From Fulvia fulva (lineage: Eukaryota > Ascomycota > Dothideomycetes > Mycosphaerellales > Mycosphaerellaceae), in NCBI RefSeq assembly GCF_020509005.1, contig NC_063013.1, forward strand, positions 372,001-436,000: a stretch of 64,000 nt of DNA. Direction: 5' to 3'. Position 1 is the stretch's first letter. Every line of letters begins with the position of its first letter. Below, one piece after another: positions 18,720 to 31,885 of this stretch. The notes below the pieces were generated by a model, which did no database searches, had not been told where the DNA came from, and saw only the letters and a program-made list of their open reading frames with translations. A program made the position numbers and the translations under genes.

Positions 18720-21700
18720 AACTTAGCTAGAACATCACCTGACTTGGATCACAAGCTATACTAGCAATTCACTGCAAACCCACTACACACCCTTAACGTA
18801 CACAGCTCGCGCAACATATAGAACACTCATAAGACCTTACGCTACAACCTAAACGGACGCCCGCTAGTCCTCTCGAAAAGGAGAAGACGAACTAGAGATA
18901 TAGACTCTAGACTAGAAGCCTAGCTAGCGAGTATTAAGTAACTTGTAAGGGAAACCTACGCCTACTAAAAACAGACATGAAGTACACTACCGCTAAGCTA
19001 GCAATAGTATAGCTAGTCACAATAGCCAAACTAGTAATAGCTATAGTAACTGCGACTATAAATATAGAGTAAGCTACCCCTCTAGGTTAACTAAACCTCT
19101 ATATAGAAGGACCTCTATAAAGAGGCTTAAGAGATACTCGAAGCAGATAAGCGCCTAGCTAGGACGTATAAGAACACGATCGCCTAACTCCTTAGAGCCC
19201 TTAAGGCACTTGAATATTAGACCCCGAGAGTAATCTAGTAGATAATATAGAAAGCTACTACCTAGTATACTCCTATATAGGCAAACGTAGAAGCTAACTC
19301 CCCTAACCTATAGACCTAAAGGATAAACAACGCTATTAGGGTGTACGTTACGGACCCGGAGGAGAAGCGAGAGCTAGAGGGCCTAATAAGTAAGGAGCTA
19401 GTAGATAGGATTAGCTAGAAGGAGATAGTAAGAGCTAAACTCGAGCCTAGAGGAGTAATACGCCTCTTCATAGTATAGGAGACAGACCGACAAAAGCTCG
19501 AGACCCTTAAGGACTAGATAGTTAAAGTAGCGAGGTTAGTAAAGGTCTCTTACTAGTAGTTTTCGGTAATAGCCTATAGGGTACTAAGGATCTTTAGGGT
19601 AGAGAACGACCTTGCCCTACTCTAGACATAGAACTAGAACACCTTACCGGGAGTACGCTTTACTAAAGTAGCGTAGCTAAATAAGAACGTCGAAGCTACT
19701 AAGACGTACTCCTCTCTAATCGTCTAGATAGCTACCGCGGAATAAGCGAACTAGGTCCTAGAAGGAGGACTATTCTAGTAATAACAACGCCTCGACACGG
19801 AGATATATAAGAGTAGCTATAGAGTGCTCTAATGCTTTAACTTTTAATAATACGGCTGAATCGCGCTAAAGTATACCGAGAAGACCCCTAAGTACCTATA
19901 CTACGTAGAACCGTATTAGAGGAAATAATATCTACGGGAGGAATCGAGGTGCGCGTACTATGGCCGTAAACACCTAGTATACTCGAACTAATGCTCTATA
20001 AGGATAGAAGCGTAAGAAAAGGCCCGCTAGGCTAGGATAATAACCCCGGCGAGGTACTCTATACTAACGCTTAGTAATTCCTAGTATAGAGGATTCGAGG
20101 CCGTAAAGAGGAAAAGGATAGACAAAGCGGCACAAAATATATAGTAGAGTACTTACGCACCGCCGGGACGCCTAAGGGGGCTATAGAGGGCGGTAAATAA
20201 AGCTAGATAGATACGAATCTTCGGGTACCCCCTAACGACTAAACGCTAACTAACCTAATAGAAGAGCGCAATAAACGAAGGAGCTATATAGCTAACGAGC
20301 ACCCTAATAGACCTTATCCTAGCTAGTCCGTAATACTAATATAAGCCAACCTCACTAATATAGTATAACGTTAACAAAAGTAAGGATAAGGTTTAGCTCT
20401 ACTTCCTCTAGAAACTCGACGACTAAAGGTATTATATCGTAGTAATATAAGAGCTATAGATAAACCTATATACTCGAAGACCTACTACCTATACTAACCT
20501 ACGGTACTATATAGCTATTAAGGGAGGTATAGGCTATACCGTAAGGATATATATATATACGTTAGTAAAGTATTACGTACGGACGCCTAGAAGGTAATCT
20601 CGTACCCGGAAAGGAGTTAAGAAGACATTACGACTATCTAAATCACTACGAGTTAAGGACCTATCTAGATATATAACGTCTATAACCCTCCTCCTTAGGG
20701 AAGAACGAGTAGAGACCTCGGTACGCTAGTACGACTTAACTAGGTACTCGACTAAGGGGATATAAACTATATCCTCCTAGGCGACTTTAACCTCTACTAC
20801 CTAACGTAGGGTCTAGAATTCACCCCCCCTTACGTATATCTAGGTAGTAAGCTCCTAGAGATCACGGAAAGTAGGGACATAGAGCTTATAACCCTAAAGG
20901 GTATAGAGACGTAGAAGTTAAGAATAAGCGCGAGTACTATCGACCTATACTTCTTATCGAGGGACGTAGTAATAAGGCTAGTAGAGTATAGACCTAACCT
21001 TGCCCTAGAGGTAGGGTTAGACTACATCCCTATTTAGATAATGAAAGCGACGGGGATAGAAGAGGAGCTTCGGGGTAAAAAGTGCCTTAACTAGAAAAAA
21101 GCTCCCTAGAAAGAGATCCGGAATCTACTTAAATAGCACCTAAATAACACTAGTATCGGGAAGACGGAAGCCGAGCTTAATAGTACGGCAGAATAGATAA
21201 TAACGACGATATAGTAGGCGGCCGAGGAATATATACTAGAACTAAGGCCCTCGAAGTACTAGAAGCCCTTCTAGACCCTAGAGTACTTAGCTAAAGTTAA
21301 GGACGTAAGGAGGGTAAGGCGAAAATAGACGAAGGAGCAAAGCTAAGAAGCGTAGGACGAGTACTAGGAAGTAAGTTAGGCAAAGAAGGTCTTAATACGA
21401 CGAGATAAGCGATAAGACTAGAGGGTAACTATAGGTCTCGTAATAGAGAACCCGGAGTAGATATAGCGGCTTATAAAGTAGGTAAGGGCCGGAGACGGGA
21501 CAGGACACTACACTTCCTCCTAATCTAGGATACGATAGGTATAATATAGATAACGCTAGAAGGGAAGGCGAAGGCGTTCGCCGACTACTTCTTTACGACA
21601 TAGTTAACGGCCGACCTAATAGATATAGAGGGAACGATCTATCCGGAGCTATTAGATATATACTAGATAGTAGGCGAGGAGGAGATAAAGGAGATTATAG

Positions 21701-23906
21701 GAAAGCTAAAGGGCCGTAAGGCCCCGGGACCCGACGGTATCCTAAACCTCCTCCTTAAAGAATATAAAGAAGAAGTCGCCCTATACCTCGCCGAACTATT
21801 TACGGCTTATCTACGTAAGAGGTACTACCTACGGCCATTTAGGCGGTCCCTTATAGTCGTCCTAAAGAAGCTATAGAAGGAAGACTATATAAAGCTAAAG
21901 TCCTATAGGCCGATTATACTCCTAAATATAATCGGAAAGATACTAGAAGAGGTCGTAGTAAGAAGAATTATATAGCTCGTCGAGGATAATAACCTACTCC
22001 TAGAGATATAGATAGGTAGTAGGAGTAAACGATCTACCCTAACGGCTATAGAGCTTATTACCAAACAGATCTATACTCTCTAGTACTATAGACGGAATAG
22101 GGTTATATTACTATTATCTCTCGATATCTTAGGGGTATTCGATAACGTCTCCTACGAGCGACTCCTCTATATCCTACGGTAAAAAGGAATTCCGCGGTAG
22201 GTAACAAGTTTTATAAACTCCTTCCTTAAGGAGAGAATAACGTAGATTGTCCTTAGGAAGCGTAAGGAGGGCAACCTTATATATATAGAATACGGGATCC
22301 CCTAGGGCTTAATACTATCCCCGATCCTCTTCTTAATCTTTATAGCGGACCTAATCCTACTACTTACCTTACTATAGACGTCGGCCTCGGGGTTCGTCGA
22401 CGATATAAATATCCTAGCCTAGTTAACGACGACCGAAGAAAACTACCGGCTACTTATAGAAAGATACGAGGTATATAAGGAATAGGTACGTCGATACGGC
22501 GCCCGTTTCGCCCCGGAAAAGTACTAGCTTATCTACTTTAGTAAGGCAAGAACCTACTATAATATATAAGTAACGGTAACTATCTAGGGTTACGTAACGA
22601 AGCCCTCTCCTAAATTACGAGTCCTAGGAATCTAGCTAGACCCTAAGCTTAGCTAGAACCCCTAGATTAGGAAAGCCTAGAATAGAGCCTAGGTTAACGA
22701 GGCTATAATAACTAGACTTATAACGTTAATATAGGGAGCTACGTTTAATAAGGTAAGGATTATATATAAGATAATCTTAAAACTAGTAATACTCTACGGG
22801 ACCTAGATATAGGAGATAGGAGGAGTAGGCAAATCGATCCCGAAGCAAATAGAGGGACCCCTAAACCGGACGTAGGCCGCGAACCTTAGACGGATACTAG
22901 GAGCCTATAAGACAACGCTAACGAGAGTAGCGGAGGTAGAGATAGGGTCCCCCCTCGATTAAATATTATATTAAGGGAATGAGGATCTAATACGCTAGGA
23001 AGACGGCGGATTATCTAGTATAATAAGCTATTCGGGATCCTACGGAGAAGATCGCTAGGAGGTACGACCGACTTCCTAGCCTTAGGGCACGTTAAAGCTA
23101 AAAACAAGACGACCTACGTACGTTTAAAGTCGTTAAGCGAACCTAGGAGTGGCTAGAGAGGAAGGAGGAGGAGGAAAAGGTACGGAGGAAAAAGGGTAAT
23201 AAGGTAAAGACGTAAAGCCTTATAGAGTAGGTAGCGGGCTACCTTTAGGAATAGGAATAGAAAGAGAATCCCCTACTAAATCGAGGACCCCTAGCCTTAC
23301 GCCCCTTCTAGAGACATAACTACCTACTCTACTGTGACCTAATAAGGGCCGAAGTAAGTATCGCGATATAGATTAGGTCCGAACATATCGGGTTAAGGGC
23401 CTATCTATATAGAAGGAAAGTCCCGGACGTATATAGCCTAGTATACTAGTATAACTACCCATTATAGAACCCGGAGTATATAATACTACGGTGCCCGTAA
23501 TAGGTAGAAGGACGAGGCTAGTAGAGAGCTAAGGTAGTAAGACGCGACTACTAGTTAATCGTAACGGACAAGCGAGACGTAAGACGGATATTATAGTAGA
23601 TACTTTAGTAGGGCTTTCTTAAACAGTTCGCGCTAGCTAGCGAGACGGAGGAGTAGATAGAGAAGAGGCGGGAGGTTAAGGGGGTGTAGATAGGGTAGTC
23701 ATTAGGGTAGGCCTATAATACTAGTATTCCCTTAATAAGGAAAATACGAAAGAAGGTAAGGTTAGGAACGTATAGGAGAGGAGAGGGGGTTTTCACTTTA
23801 TAATACGAGTTTCTACTTTATAAGTAGAAGAAGGTAGTATAGCTATATAGGCTAATAGGCTCTATAATAGTATAATAAACAATATATATATATATATATA
23901 TATATA
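18720..23906 (+). mobile_element. Tad-like LINE (non-LTR retrotransposon), heavily RIP-mutated
   Basis: Translating through the many TAG/TAA stops shows two ORFs in order. ORF1 (about 18880-20170) ends with CCHC-knuckle remains (19830-20000, for example a CAY-G-KH pattern). ORF2 begins with an endonuclease domain (~20320-20980; LLGDFNLYYP) and continues into a reverse transcriptase (~21700-22460): GRKAPGPDGI, SYRPIILLNIIGKILE, SLDILGVFDNVSYERL, then GFVDDINILA with the catalytic F-V-D-D. The element ends in a TA-rich tail (23881-23906). The EN-RT order and FVDD sequence match the fungal Tad/I clade. Stops fall mostly at former Gln or Trp codons. The 5' limit is set by where mutation begins and is approximate. 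Confidence 0.8.
23881..23906. repeat. (TA)n tract at the LINE 3' end
   Basis: Thirteen or so TA units form the 3' tail of the LINE, directly against the Fot1-like terminus. Confidence 0.85.
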
Positions 23907-23964
23907 TCGTACTTTACTATCGAGCGGGCTATACTACCGAGCGGGCCACTTTTACTAAGAACTT
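23907..23964. mobile_element. Orphan Fot1-like transposon terminus
   Basis: These ~58 bp match the first ~55 bp of the elements starting at 46489 and 54296 (CGTACTTTACTA, two GAGCGGGC units, then CACTTTTACTAAGAAC). The match stops where the gypsy A LTR begins (23966). The rest of this transposon is not found adjacent, so it is a truncated end. Confidence 0.8.
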
Positions 23965-25595
23965 GTTACGGTTTACTACTACCGTAACGTCGCGCCGCGG
24001 CTCTTCCCCGCGTACTAGCGCCTTAGCGCTTCCCTATATATCTCGCGTGCTTCGCGCTTCTCTTTCGTAGCCTTACTAAATAACGCTTATTTTACGGTAA
24101 CCCTATACTATCGTCTTATAGATCACTACCCGTAATAGTTTATTCGGTCTTATAAGCGGCCTATCTAGTCAGGCTAGTAGTTATAATCAAATCGTACTAG
24201 TAAAGTACGCGTTAAGGTAGGTCAAGTTTACTATAGTTACAAACCGTCGAGTCGCGCGTATAGGCGTATTAATAACAACTATAGTCGCGTAAACAAGCGC
24301 ATTAGTTAAGTTAATAGATCACCTCTCTCCTTCGCGCAAAACGCGCGCCTCCCTACTCTTATAGGGCCCTTATATACCTACTAAGAGAGCAGTCTTATCT
24401 ACTACATAATAGTATAATATAGCTATACCCGGTAGTACTACTAACGGGGTGCTCTTGCCTAAGCAACCTCTTTATCTAGATCTTAGTAAGTATAAGCGTT
24501 AGTCGCTCGTACGCGCTAAGCTTTTCCTAACCGTATCTACTAAAACGTAGACACTCGATAACCTAGGTATCGATACCGCCCTAGGTACCTTCCCTTCCGA
24601 CGAGGACTCGAACGTATTCGCCGCCGAATAATAAGAGATCGAGAAGGACCTACTACCTAAAGAATAGTAGTTTGCCTTAACCTCCGACCCTATTAGCTTC
24701 GTATAATTCCTCGACGAAGAATAGATCTTAGAAGAAGGGGGAATTAAGGTGTATAAGATTATAGAGTCAAGAGATATTATATCTATATAAGATAGTAAAA
24801 CTAATGACATACGCTAACCTAAGGAGTAGGTAATCGCCTTAGAGTATACTACTATTAAGAGCCTAGCCGAGTTTACGACTCGTACTATAGTATACCCGGA
24901 GATTATGTTTTACCTTGTTCGCTAGATATAGTTAGACTTTATTATACTTTTCAACTAGGTCGAGTCCCTAGAGAAGGCTAATAAGATTATATAGCGTAAG
25001 TACGCCGACATAAAGAAGGAACGTAATATCGTATCCGAGAGTCTTAGTTAACTCGAAAAGGATAAGGATATTAAGGGCCTCTTTATATTCTACTTTAATA
25101 AATACTAGAAGTATAAGAGTTAGATATAAGACCTTAAGGAAGCTAATTAGCGCCTCCGATAGGATAACGATATACTCTTTAGATAGGTCGAGGAGTCGTA
25201 GGTAGGTATACTACCTAAGGATATTAAAGCCCTATCTAAGCGTAATTAGGCTCTAAACAAGGAGGTAGTGGAGCTAAAGGCTTAGCTAGTAGCTAAGGAC
25301 ACGAACGGTACTAGCGATACTAGCGGTACTAACGGTAATAATAATAATAACCGTAGTCGTTAGGTCCGCGTCTACTCCCCTTATCGTAACGGTGTTTTAC
25401 GATCACCTACGCCTCCTACTTAGTAGGACCGTATAGGTAGAGGTACCCGACGAGGAGGTAGTAGAGGTAGTAGCGATAACGACGGAGACAACTCTAATAA
25501 CGATAAGGGTAGAGATAATAGTCGACTACGCCGTTACCTACGCCGTAACTCCTTACGACGAGAATGCTAGGGCATACCTAGTAGTGCTTCTAGAG

Positions 25596-26115
25596 TGTCA
25601 TGGTCTCCCTACAGAGTGTACAGAAGGTGGGGACAGAAGAGCCTCAGAGTGCTCAGAAGTCGTCAAGAAGTGACAGTCTAGCTTGGTGTGTGAGCGCCAA
25701 GAATCACATGCCCCGCAACATTCACTACGGGACCCAGCCCTCCAAATTCACCCCTCTACCAAACCTTGACAGATTCACTTCGGCTCGTGACTGTGTGACT
25801 CACGGCACTCCCGCGAGCACCCGCGACTGCGCTGGACCCTAGAAGAAGCACGTGGAAGACTCGGAACGTAGGGCAGGTTAGAATAAGGTTTTGAGCAAAG
25901 CTGCTAAGCGCGGCTTCGCACGGGTTAGCCCTGTTGATACGGGGACACGCACTCGCGAGGGTCGCGTATAAATATCTGGCCTTCCCTAGGCCTCTCTTGC
26001 TTTCTTCGTCTTTTGTTTTGTGTAGCAATTATACTATACCCTTTTACATCTGCACTTCGTACCTACATTCTCGCTTTCACCCTTACATCTCATAGGCCAG
26101 GCTCTCGCCCTGACA
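25596..26115 (+). repeat. 5' LTR of chromodomain gypsy copy 1, nearly unmutated
   Basis: Compared with the right LTR over the first ~240 bp, about 15 differences are visible and all are C-to-T before A, or G-to-A after T, on the right copy. The reverse strand has a 90-codon ORF (25756-26028). Confidence 0.92.
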
Positions 26116-26157
26116 TCACAAAAGACCAACAAACCGTCAACCACTCGAGTCATCCTT

Positions 26158-27368
26158 ATGGGTGACCACGCCACCGATAGAAGTGTTAACCTCGACAACT
26201 AAGGCACTCTATTCCACTTCAGTAAGTGGACTGACATCCCCTTCTCGAACGCCGCTACCTTCGGTGCCTAGGCAAACGCTAACCCCGACACCGCCTACGC
26301 TCTCATCAACCGCACCGTCTCCTCTTTCCGCGAGACCGCCTAGCAGGTCGAGCAAGTAAACAACTAAGTAACATACCTTCAAGGTATTATAAACACCTTC
26401 TAGAACCTCGCCCCGTACGCCGATAACAACCGCCGCCAGCACTTCTCTAAGAAGGTCAACGACCCAGACGAGTTCGACGGTAATAAGAGCAAGTTTAAGG
26501 CATTTGAGACACAGCTCACTATTAAGCTGTTAGCTAATGCCGACCACTTTCCGTAAGAGAAGGACAAAGTCACGTACGTCTTCTCCCTCCTTCGGGGAGA
26601 CGCCGCGGCTTAGGTACAACACTACATCGACAACGCCACGCAGACTATCGGCTGCCCGGACGTCCTCACCTTGATGCAGGACCTCCGTGCTACCTTTAGT
26701 GATCCAGACCGTAGAGCTACCGCCCAGAACGCTATCTACAACCTCCTCTAGAAGAACAAGAGCTTCGCCGAGTACCTCGCGGCCTTCAACCGCGATATCG
26801 GGTTCACCGGCTATAACGAAGAGACCAAGAAGAGCACTCTCCGCCGTGGTTTGTCAGTAGAGCTTCTTCGAGCCCTCGAGGATAAGGACGTCGGTGCTAT
26901 GAGCTTCCGTGAGCTCGTCGAGACCTGCTAGCGCCTCGACTCCAATATGAAACACACCGCCTCTCTCCTCGCTTCCCGTTCTTAAGGTCGTTAGCCTCGT
27001 AGTCCCGGAAGCCACTTCGCTGCTCTACTAGGCGCCGCCGCTCCTACGGCTCTCCCTCCCGTCTCTATAGGTGACGCTATAGATCTTAGCGCTAGTGCCG
27101 CCGTCCCTCGAGTCTAGGGCCTCGTCAACGGTAAGCTCACTCCCGAAGAGAAGCTTCGCCGTCGCTAGGCCGGACTCTGTACCTACTACGGCGGTCCAGG
27201 CCACATCGTAGCCAACTGTCCGTAGCTCGCTACCCGTAACGCCCGCAACCCGGTTCGCGGCGCTGTCGGCGCTATCGAGCCTGCTCCTACTGCTCCCGCT
27301 AAGCAGGAAAAAGCCTAGGTCTTCCTTATCGACGCGATGAAGACCAAGAACAACGTTTACCGAAAGTA
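26158..27368 (+). pseudogene. Gag of chromodomain gypsy copy 1
   Basis: Starts MGDHATDRSVNLDN and is readable in one frame to the stop at 27368 with about a dozen TAG/TAA codons, mostly at expected Gln positions. Features include a retrotransposon-gag region (FDGNKSKFKAFETQL near 26470; YLAAFNRDIGFTGYNEE near 26775) and a zinc knuckle CTYYGGPGHIVANC (27178-27219) in which the second Cys is now Tyr. That change is a TGC-to-TAC transition, as expected from mutation of the opposite strand. Confidence 0.85.
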
Positions 27369-27399
27369 AAGAGAGGAAAGAAGTTGAGGATCAATACAG

Positions 27400-30300
27400 C
27401 ATAGCTAGACCTATACGACGAGACGGGCAAGGACCACGCTTACAAACCGTTCGTTACGAATGTAAATATCGGCTCAAAGAAACTCTCTTCTTCTAATCTC
27501 ACTCTTATGGACACTAGCGCACTAGGCGAGTCTTTTATAGACTATAAACTCGCGACCTCTCTCAACCTCGAACCCTAGGAACTGAAGTACCCTCGCACCC
27601 TTGAACTCTTTGACGGCACGGAGACTACTACTAGTAAGATTACTTATGTTGTATACACGTCAATCACCCTCGGAGGCAAGCGTATGTCGATCACCAGCTT
27701 CCTTACGTCCCTACCGTATTAGAAGTTTATCCTCGGCCTCCCCTAGTTTAGACGACACCGACCTATCATCGACTGGACTTCCCTTACTGTCAGCTTCCCT
27801 CTAGAAGTTCCTCCGGCACCTCCGCCTTCTCCGCCGCCTTAGCGCGGTCCTGAGTATACTAAGATCTTCTAGGTAAACGCCGCTGCCTTTACTACTGCTG
27901 CTAAGCAGCCCAAAGCTCAAGTCTTCGCCGCCTCTCTCCGCGATATCGACATCGCCCTCGAGAAGCTCGACAAGAAGCGTACACCTACCGACCCTACTAC
28001 GAAGGTCCCTCCTTAGGCACACTACATCCTCTACGTATTCGATGCTAAAGCCGTAGACGAGCTGCCTCCTCATCGCCCTCACGACCATAAGATTGAGCTA
28101 GAAGAAGGTGTAGAGACACCGTTCGGACCGTTATATTCTATGTCCCGAGAAGAGCTTATCGTCCTTAAGAGATACCTCGAAGAGAACCTAAAGAAGGGGT
28201 TTATTCGAGCGAGCCGTTCTAGCGCTAGCAGTCCCGTTATATTCGTCAAGAAGCCCGGCGGTGGTCTACGCTTCTGCGTAGACTACCGAGGCTTAAACGC
28301 TGTTATAAAGAAGAACCGCTACCCAATACCGTTGATTTAGGAGACGCTCGAGCGCCTCTCTAAGGCTAAGTACTTCACCAAGCTCGATGTCATCGCTACG
28401 TTCAACAAGTTACGAATGGCAGAAGGACACGAGTATCTCATAGCCTTCCGTACTCGCTACGGGCTGTTCGAGTCGCTCGTTATGCCCTTCGGCGTTTGTA
28501 ACGGGCCTAGTACCTTCTAGAACTTTATTAACGACATCCTTTAGGAGTTCCTCGATTAGTTCTGCACTGCCTATATCGACGACATCCTAGTCTATAGCGA
28601 GACCAAGGAGGAGCACCGCGAGCACGTCTATAAGGTCCTTCAGAAGCTCGTAGACGCCGGCTTGTAGCTCGACATCGACAAGTACGAGTTTAAGAAGACC
28701 GAAGTCAAGTTCCTTAGTTTGATTATTACCGCAGACGGCATCAAGATAGACCAAGAGAAGATCGACGCTATCGTCGAATAGGATGCTCCTACGAACGTCA
28801 AAGAGGTCTAGGGTTTCCTAGGCTTTACTAACTTCTATCGCCGCTTCATCCACGTATTTTCGGGCGTAGTACGCCCTTTAACGAAGCTTACGCGCAAGGG
28901 TGAGAAGTTCGCCTAGACCGACGAATACTAGGAGGCTTTTGACTTGCTCAAAGCGAAGTTTGTTAAGAACCCGCTTCTACAGCACTTCGATTTCGAACTA
29001 GAGACCCGTGTAGAGACCGACGTATCCGACGGCGTAGTGGGCGGTATCCTACTATAACGCCGCTCGCCTAAATCCCCCTAGTTACCTGTCGCCTTCCTCT
29101 CTAAGAGGATGACCGCTACGGAGTGTAACTACGAGATCTACGACAAGGAGCTTCTCGCTATCGTCAAAGCTTTCGAAGAGTGGCGCCCCGAGCTCGAAGG
29201 CTCTACTATGCCCGTCTAAGTAAGCTCCGACTATAAGAACCTCGTCTACTTTATAAAGAGCAAGCTGCTTAATCGTCGCTAGGCCCGCTAGAGCGAGTTC
29301 CTCTCCCGGTTCAACTTCGTGATCTCGTATACGCCCGGTAAGGCCAACTCGATAGCCGACGCCCTTACCCGCCGCCCTAGTGACTCTCTAGTTGATCGAA
29401 GAGGGGGCCGGCAAATCGTAGAGCAACAAGTCATTAAAGAGCACAACCTCTCTTCCGAGCTTCGAGAGTACCTATCGAACGGCTAGCCTACGCTCGCCGC
29501 TTCCTTTGCTACTCTCGTACTCGCTCCTGCCTACCTTGACGAGAGTGACGATGAATCCGAGCCTAACAAATACGCCTCGGACGCTAAGGACTTGAACGAC
29601 GATAAAGAGGGCTTAGTAACGACCGACGGCTTATCCGAATCAGACTTTAAGGGGTTTGATAATAAGGAGTAGCCCGAAGGCATTATAGCACGAGTACGAA
29701 TAGCGTACGATGCCGATATAGACGCCTAAGAGTTAGTTCAGGCCCTTGAATCTAGCGCGAGGACATTCCCGGGCTTCTCGCTGTCCGAGTACGAGCTCTA
29801 GGAAGGTGTCGTCTACTTCCGTAAGAAGCTTTACGTACCGCAGCCCGAAGGCTCTAATATCCGAGCTAAGATTCTTCAAATCATCCACGACTCCGCCTCT
29901 AGGGGTCACCTAGGCGTAGCTAAGACCCACAAGCTCCTCGCTAGGTGTTACTAGTGGCCGTATTCCTAGAAGGACGTCCGCCGCTACGTGCTAAACTACG
30001 CTGCTTACCGAAGAGCCAAAGCTAACCGCCACCGTCCCCACGGTCTCTTGCACCCTCTCCCGGCTCCTGATCGTCCGTAGAAGTACATCACTATAGACTT
30101 TATTACCGATCTTCCTCACGGCAAGACCTTTAGCGGCGTGAAAGCAAAGGCCCTTCTAGTGATCGTGGACCGTCACTCTAAGGACCGGTACATAATCCCG
30201 TGCTAGAGCATGACCGTAAAGGAGACTGCTCGCTTGTTCTACGAATTCGTCTAGCGCTTTCAAGGCCTCCCGGATAGCATCACCTCTGACAGAGGCACCT

Positions 30301-31260
30301 AGTTCATCTCGTACTTCTAGAAGCGTCTGTGTGCTATCCTGGGCATCAAGCATAACCTCTCGACCAGTTTTTAGCTACAGACCGACGGCTAGACCGAAAT
30401 TACGAACGCTATCCTCGAGCAGGTCCTTCGTTACTTCGTCGACTACTACTAGAAGGATTGGCCTCAGCATATCCCTACGGTAGAGTTCGCTACTCGTAAC
30501 TAGGACTCGGAGACTACTAGCTACTCTCCCTTCTATACTACGAGAGGTTACCACCCTCGTATAGGCATAGAACCAGAAGAACCTCTCCCGCCTACCGAAG
30601 ACGTAAACGAGCAAGTAGTAGACGAGTTCGCTACTATACTCTCACAGATCTATAAAGAAGTTCACGACGAGATAGTGTACGTATAAGCAATCTACGAGGA
30701 TTAAGCCAATCGTCGTCGCTAGCTAGCTCCCGACTACTAAGTAGGCGATATAGTCTACCTTAACTCTAAGAACATTAAGACGGACCGCCCCTCTAAGAAG
30801 CTGAACTAGAAGAACCTAGGTCCTTTTGAGATCACCGAGCGTATCAGTTCACACGCCTACCGTCTAGCTCTTCCTACGAACATAAAGATCCACGACGTCT
30901 TCTATCCCGTACGCCTTCGGCCGTCGGCTAAGGACCTATTCCCGAACCAAAACCAAGACATACTAGGTCCTCCCGATGAAGTAGAAGTCGACGAGCCTAT
31001 TAACCTACCTTCTGACGACTATGCCGTCCGTAAGATCCGGGGAATCCGCGTAGAGCCTAACGACGTTGAAGGACTACCGCCGATCAAGTATAAAGTCGAA
31101 TGGCAAGGTTACCCTAAGTAGGATACCTTATAGGAACCTATCTAACATATCATCTTCAATCGTCAAGCAATCGAAGAATACCACGCCCGCGTAGACGGCC
31201 TAGAAGTCGACATCGGCAGGCTCTTCGAATCTGAGCTCTTCGACGGGGCTTACGAATAGT
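27400..31260 (+). pseudogene. Pol of chromodomain gypsy copy 1
   Basis: Domains in order through the stops: protease with D-T-S-A near 27510; reverse transcriptase 28140-28700 ([33 protein letters not shown], and the catalytic [10 protein letters not shown] at ~28570); RNase H ~29000-29370; integrase ~29880-30660 with HHCC remains (GHLGVAKTHKLL) and the catalytic core (TIDFITDLPHG, SITSDRGT); and a chromodomain ~31080-31200 (YKVEWQGYP). Stops are again mostly at Gln positions. The chromodomain is used by this clade to target heterochromatin. Confidence 0.88.
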
Positions 31261-31366
31261 GTATCGACCATGACATTAGGCCTAGGCCTAGTACTGAAGC
31301 TGAACATCCTCGATATGTGGAACTACTACGGCTTCGTAGGAACTTAGCTTTGTTCGGGGGGGCTAC

Positions 31367-31885
31367 TATCATGATCTCCCTACAGAGTGTACAGAAGGTA
31401 GGGACAGAAGAGCCTCAGAGTGCTCAGAAGTCGTCAAGAAGTGACAGTCTAGCTTAGTGTGTGAGCGCCAAGAATTATATGCCCCGTAACATTTACTACG
31501 GGACCTAGCCCTCCAAATTCACCCCTCTACTAAACCTTAACAGATTCACTTCGGCTCGTGACTATGTGACTCACGGCACTCCCGCGAGCACCCGCGACTA
31601 CGCTAGACCCTAGAAGAAGCACGTGGAAGACTCGGAACGTAGGGCAGGTTAGAATAAGGTTTTGAGCAAAGCTACTAAGCGCGGCTTCGCACGGGTTAGC
31701 CCTGTTGATACGGGAACACGCACTCGCGAGGGTCGCGTATAAATATCTGGCCTTCCCTAGGCCTCTCTTGCTTTCTTCGTCTTTTGTTTTGTGTAGCAAT
31801 CATACTATACCCTTTTGTATCTACACTTCGCACCTATATCTCGCTTTCACCCTTACATCTTATAGGCCAGGCTCTCGCCCTAACA
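31367..31885 (+). repeat. 3' LTR of chromodomain gypsy copy 1
   Basis: 519 bp, mutated at CpA/TpG relative to the left LTR. The antisense ORF (31530-31799) is still open. Confidence 0.92.

Larger units (their letters stand above)
25596..31885 (+). mobile_element. Chromodomain gypsy element, copy 1 (6290 bp)
   Basis: Flanked by 520- and 519-bp LTRs and by a perfect 5-bp target duplication TAGAG (25591-25595 and 31886-31890), inside the gag of gypsy A. LTR ends are TGTCA...TGACA on the left and mutated TATCA...TAACA on the right. The internal order is gag, protease, reverse transcriptase, RNase H, integrase and a C-terminal chromodomain, the layout of chromoviruses. A purine-rich tract with seven Gs lies just before the right LTR. 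Mutation is lighter on the left: the left LTR keeps most CpA. Confidence 0.93.
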
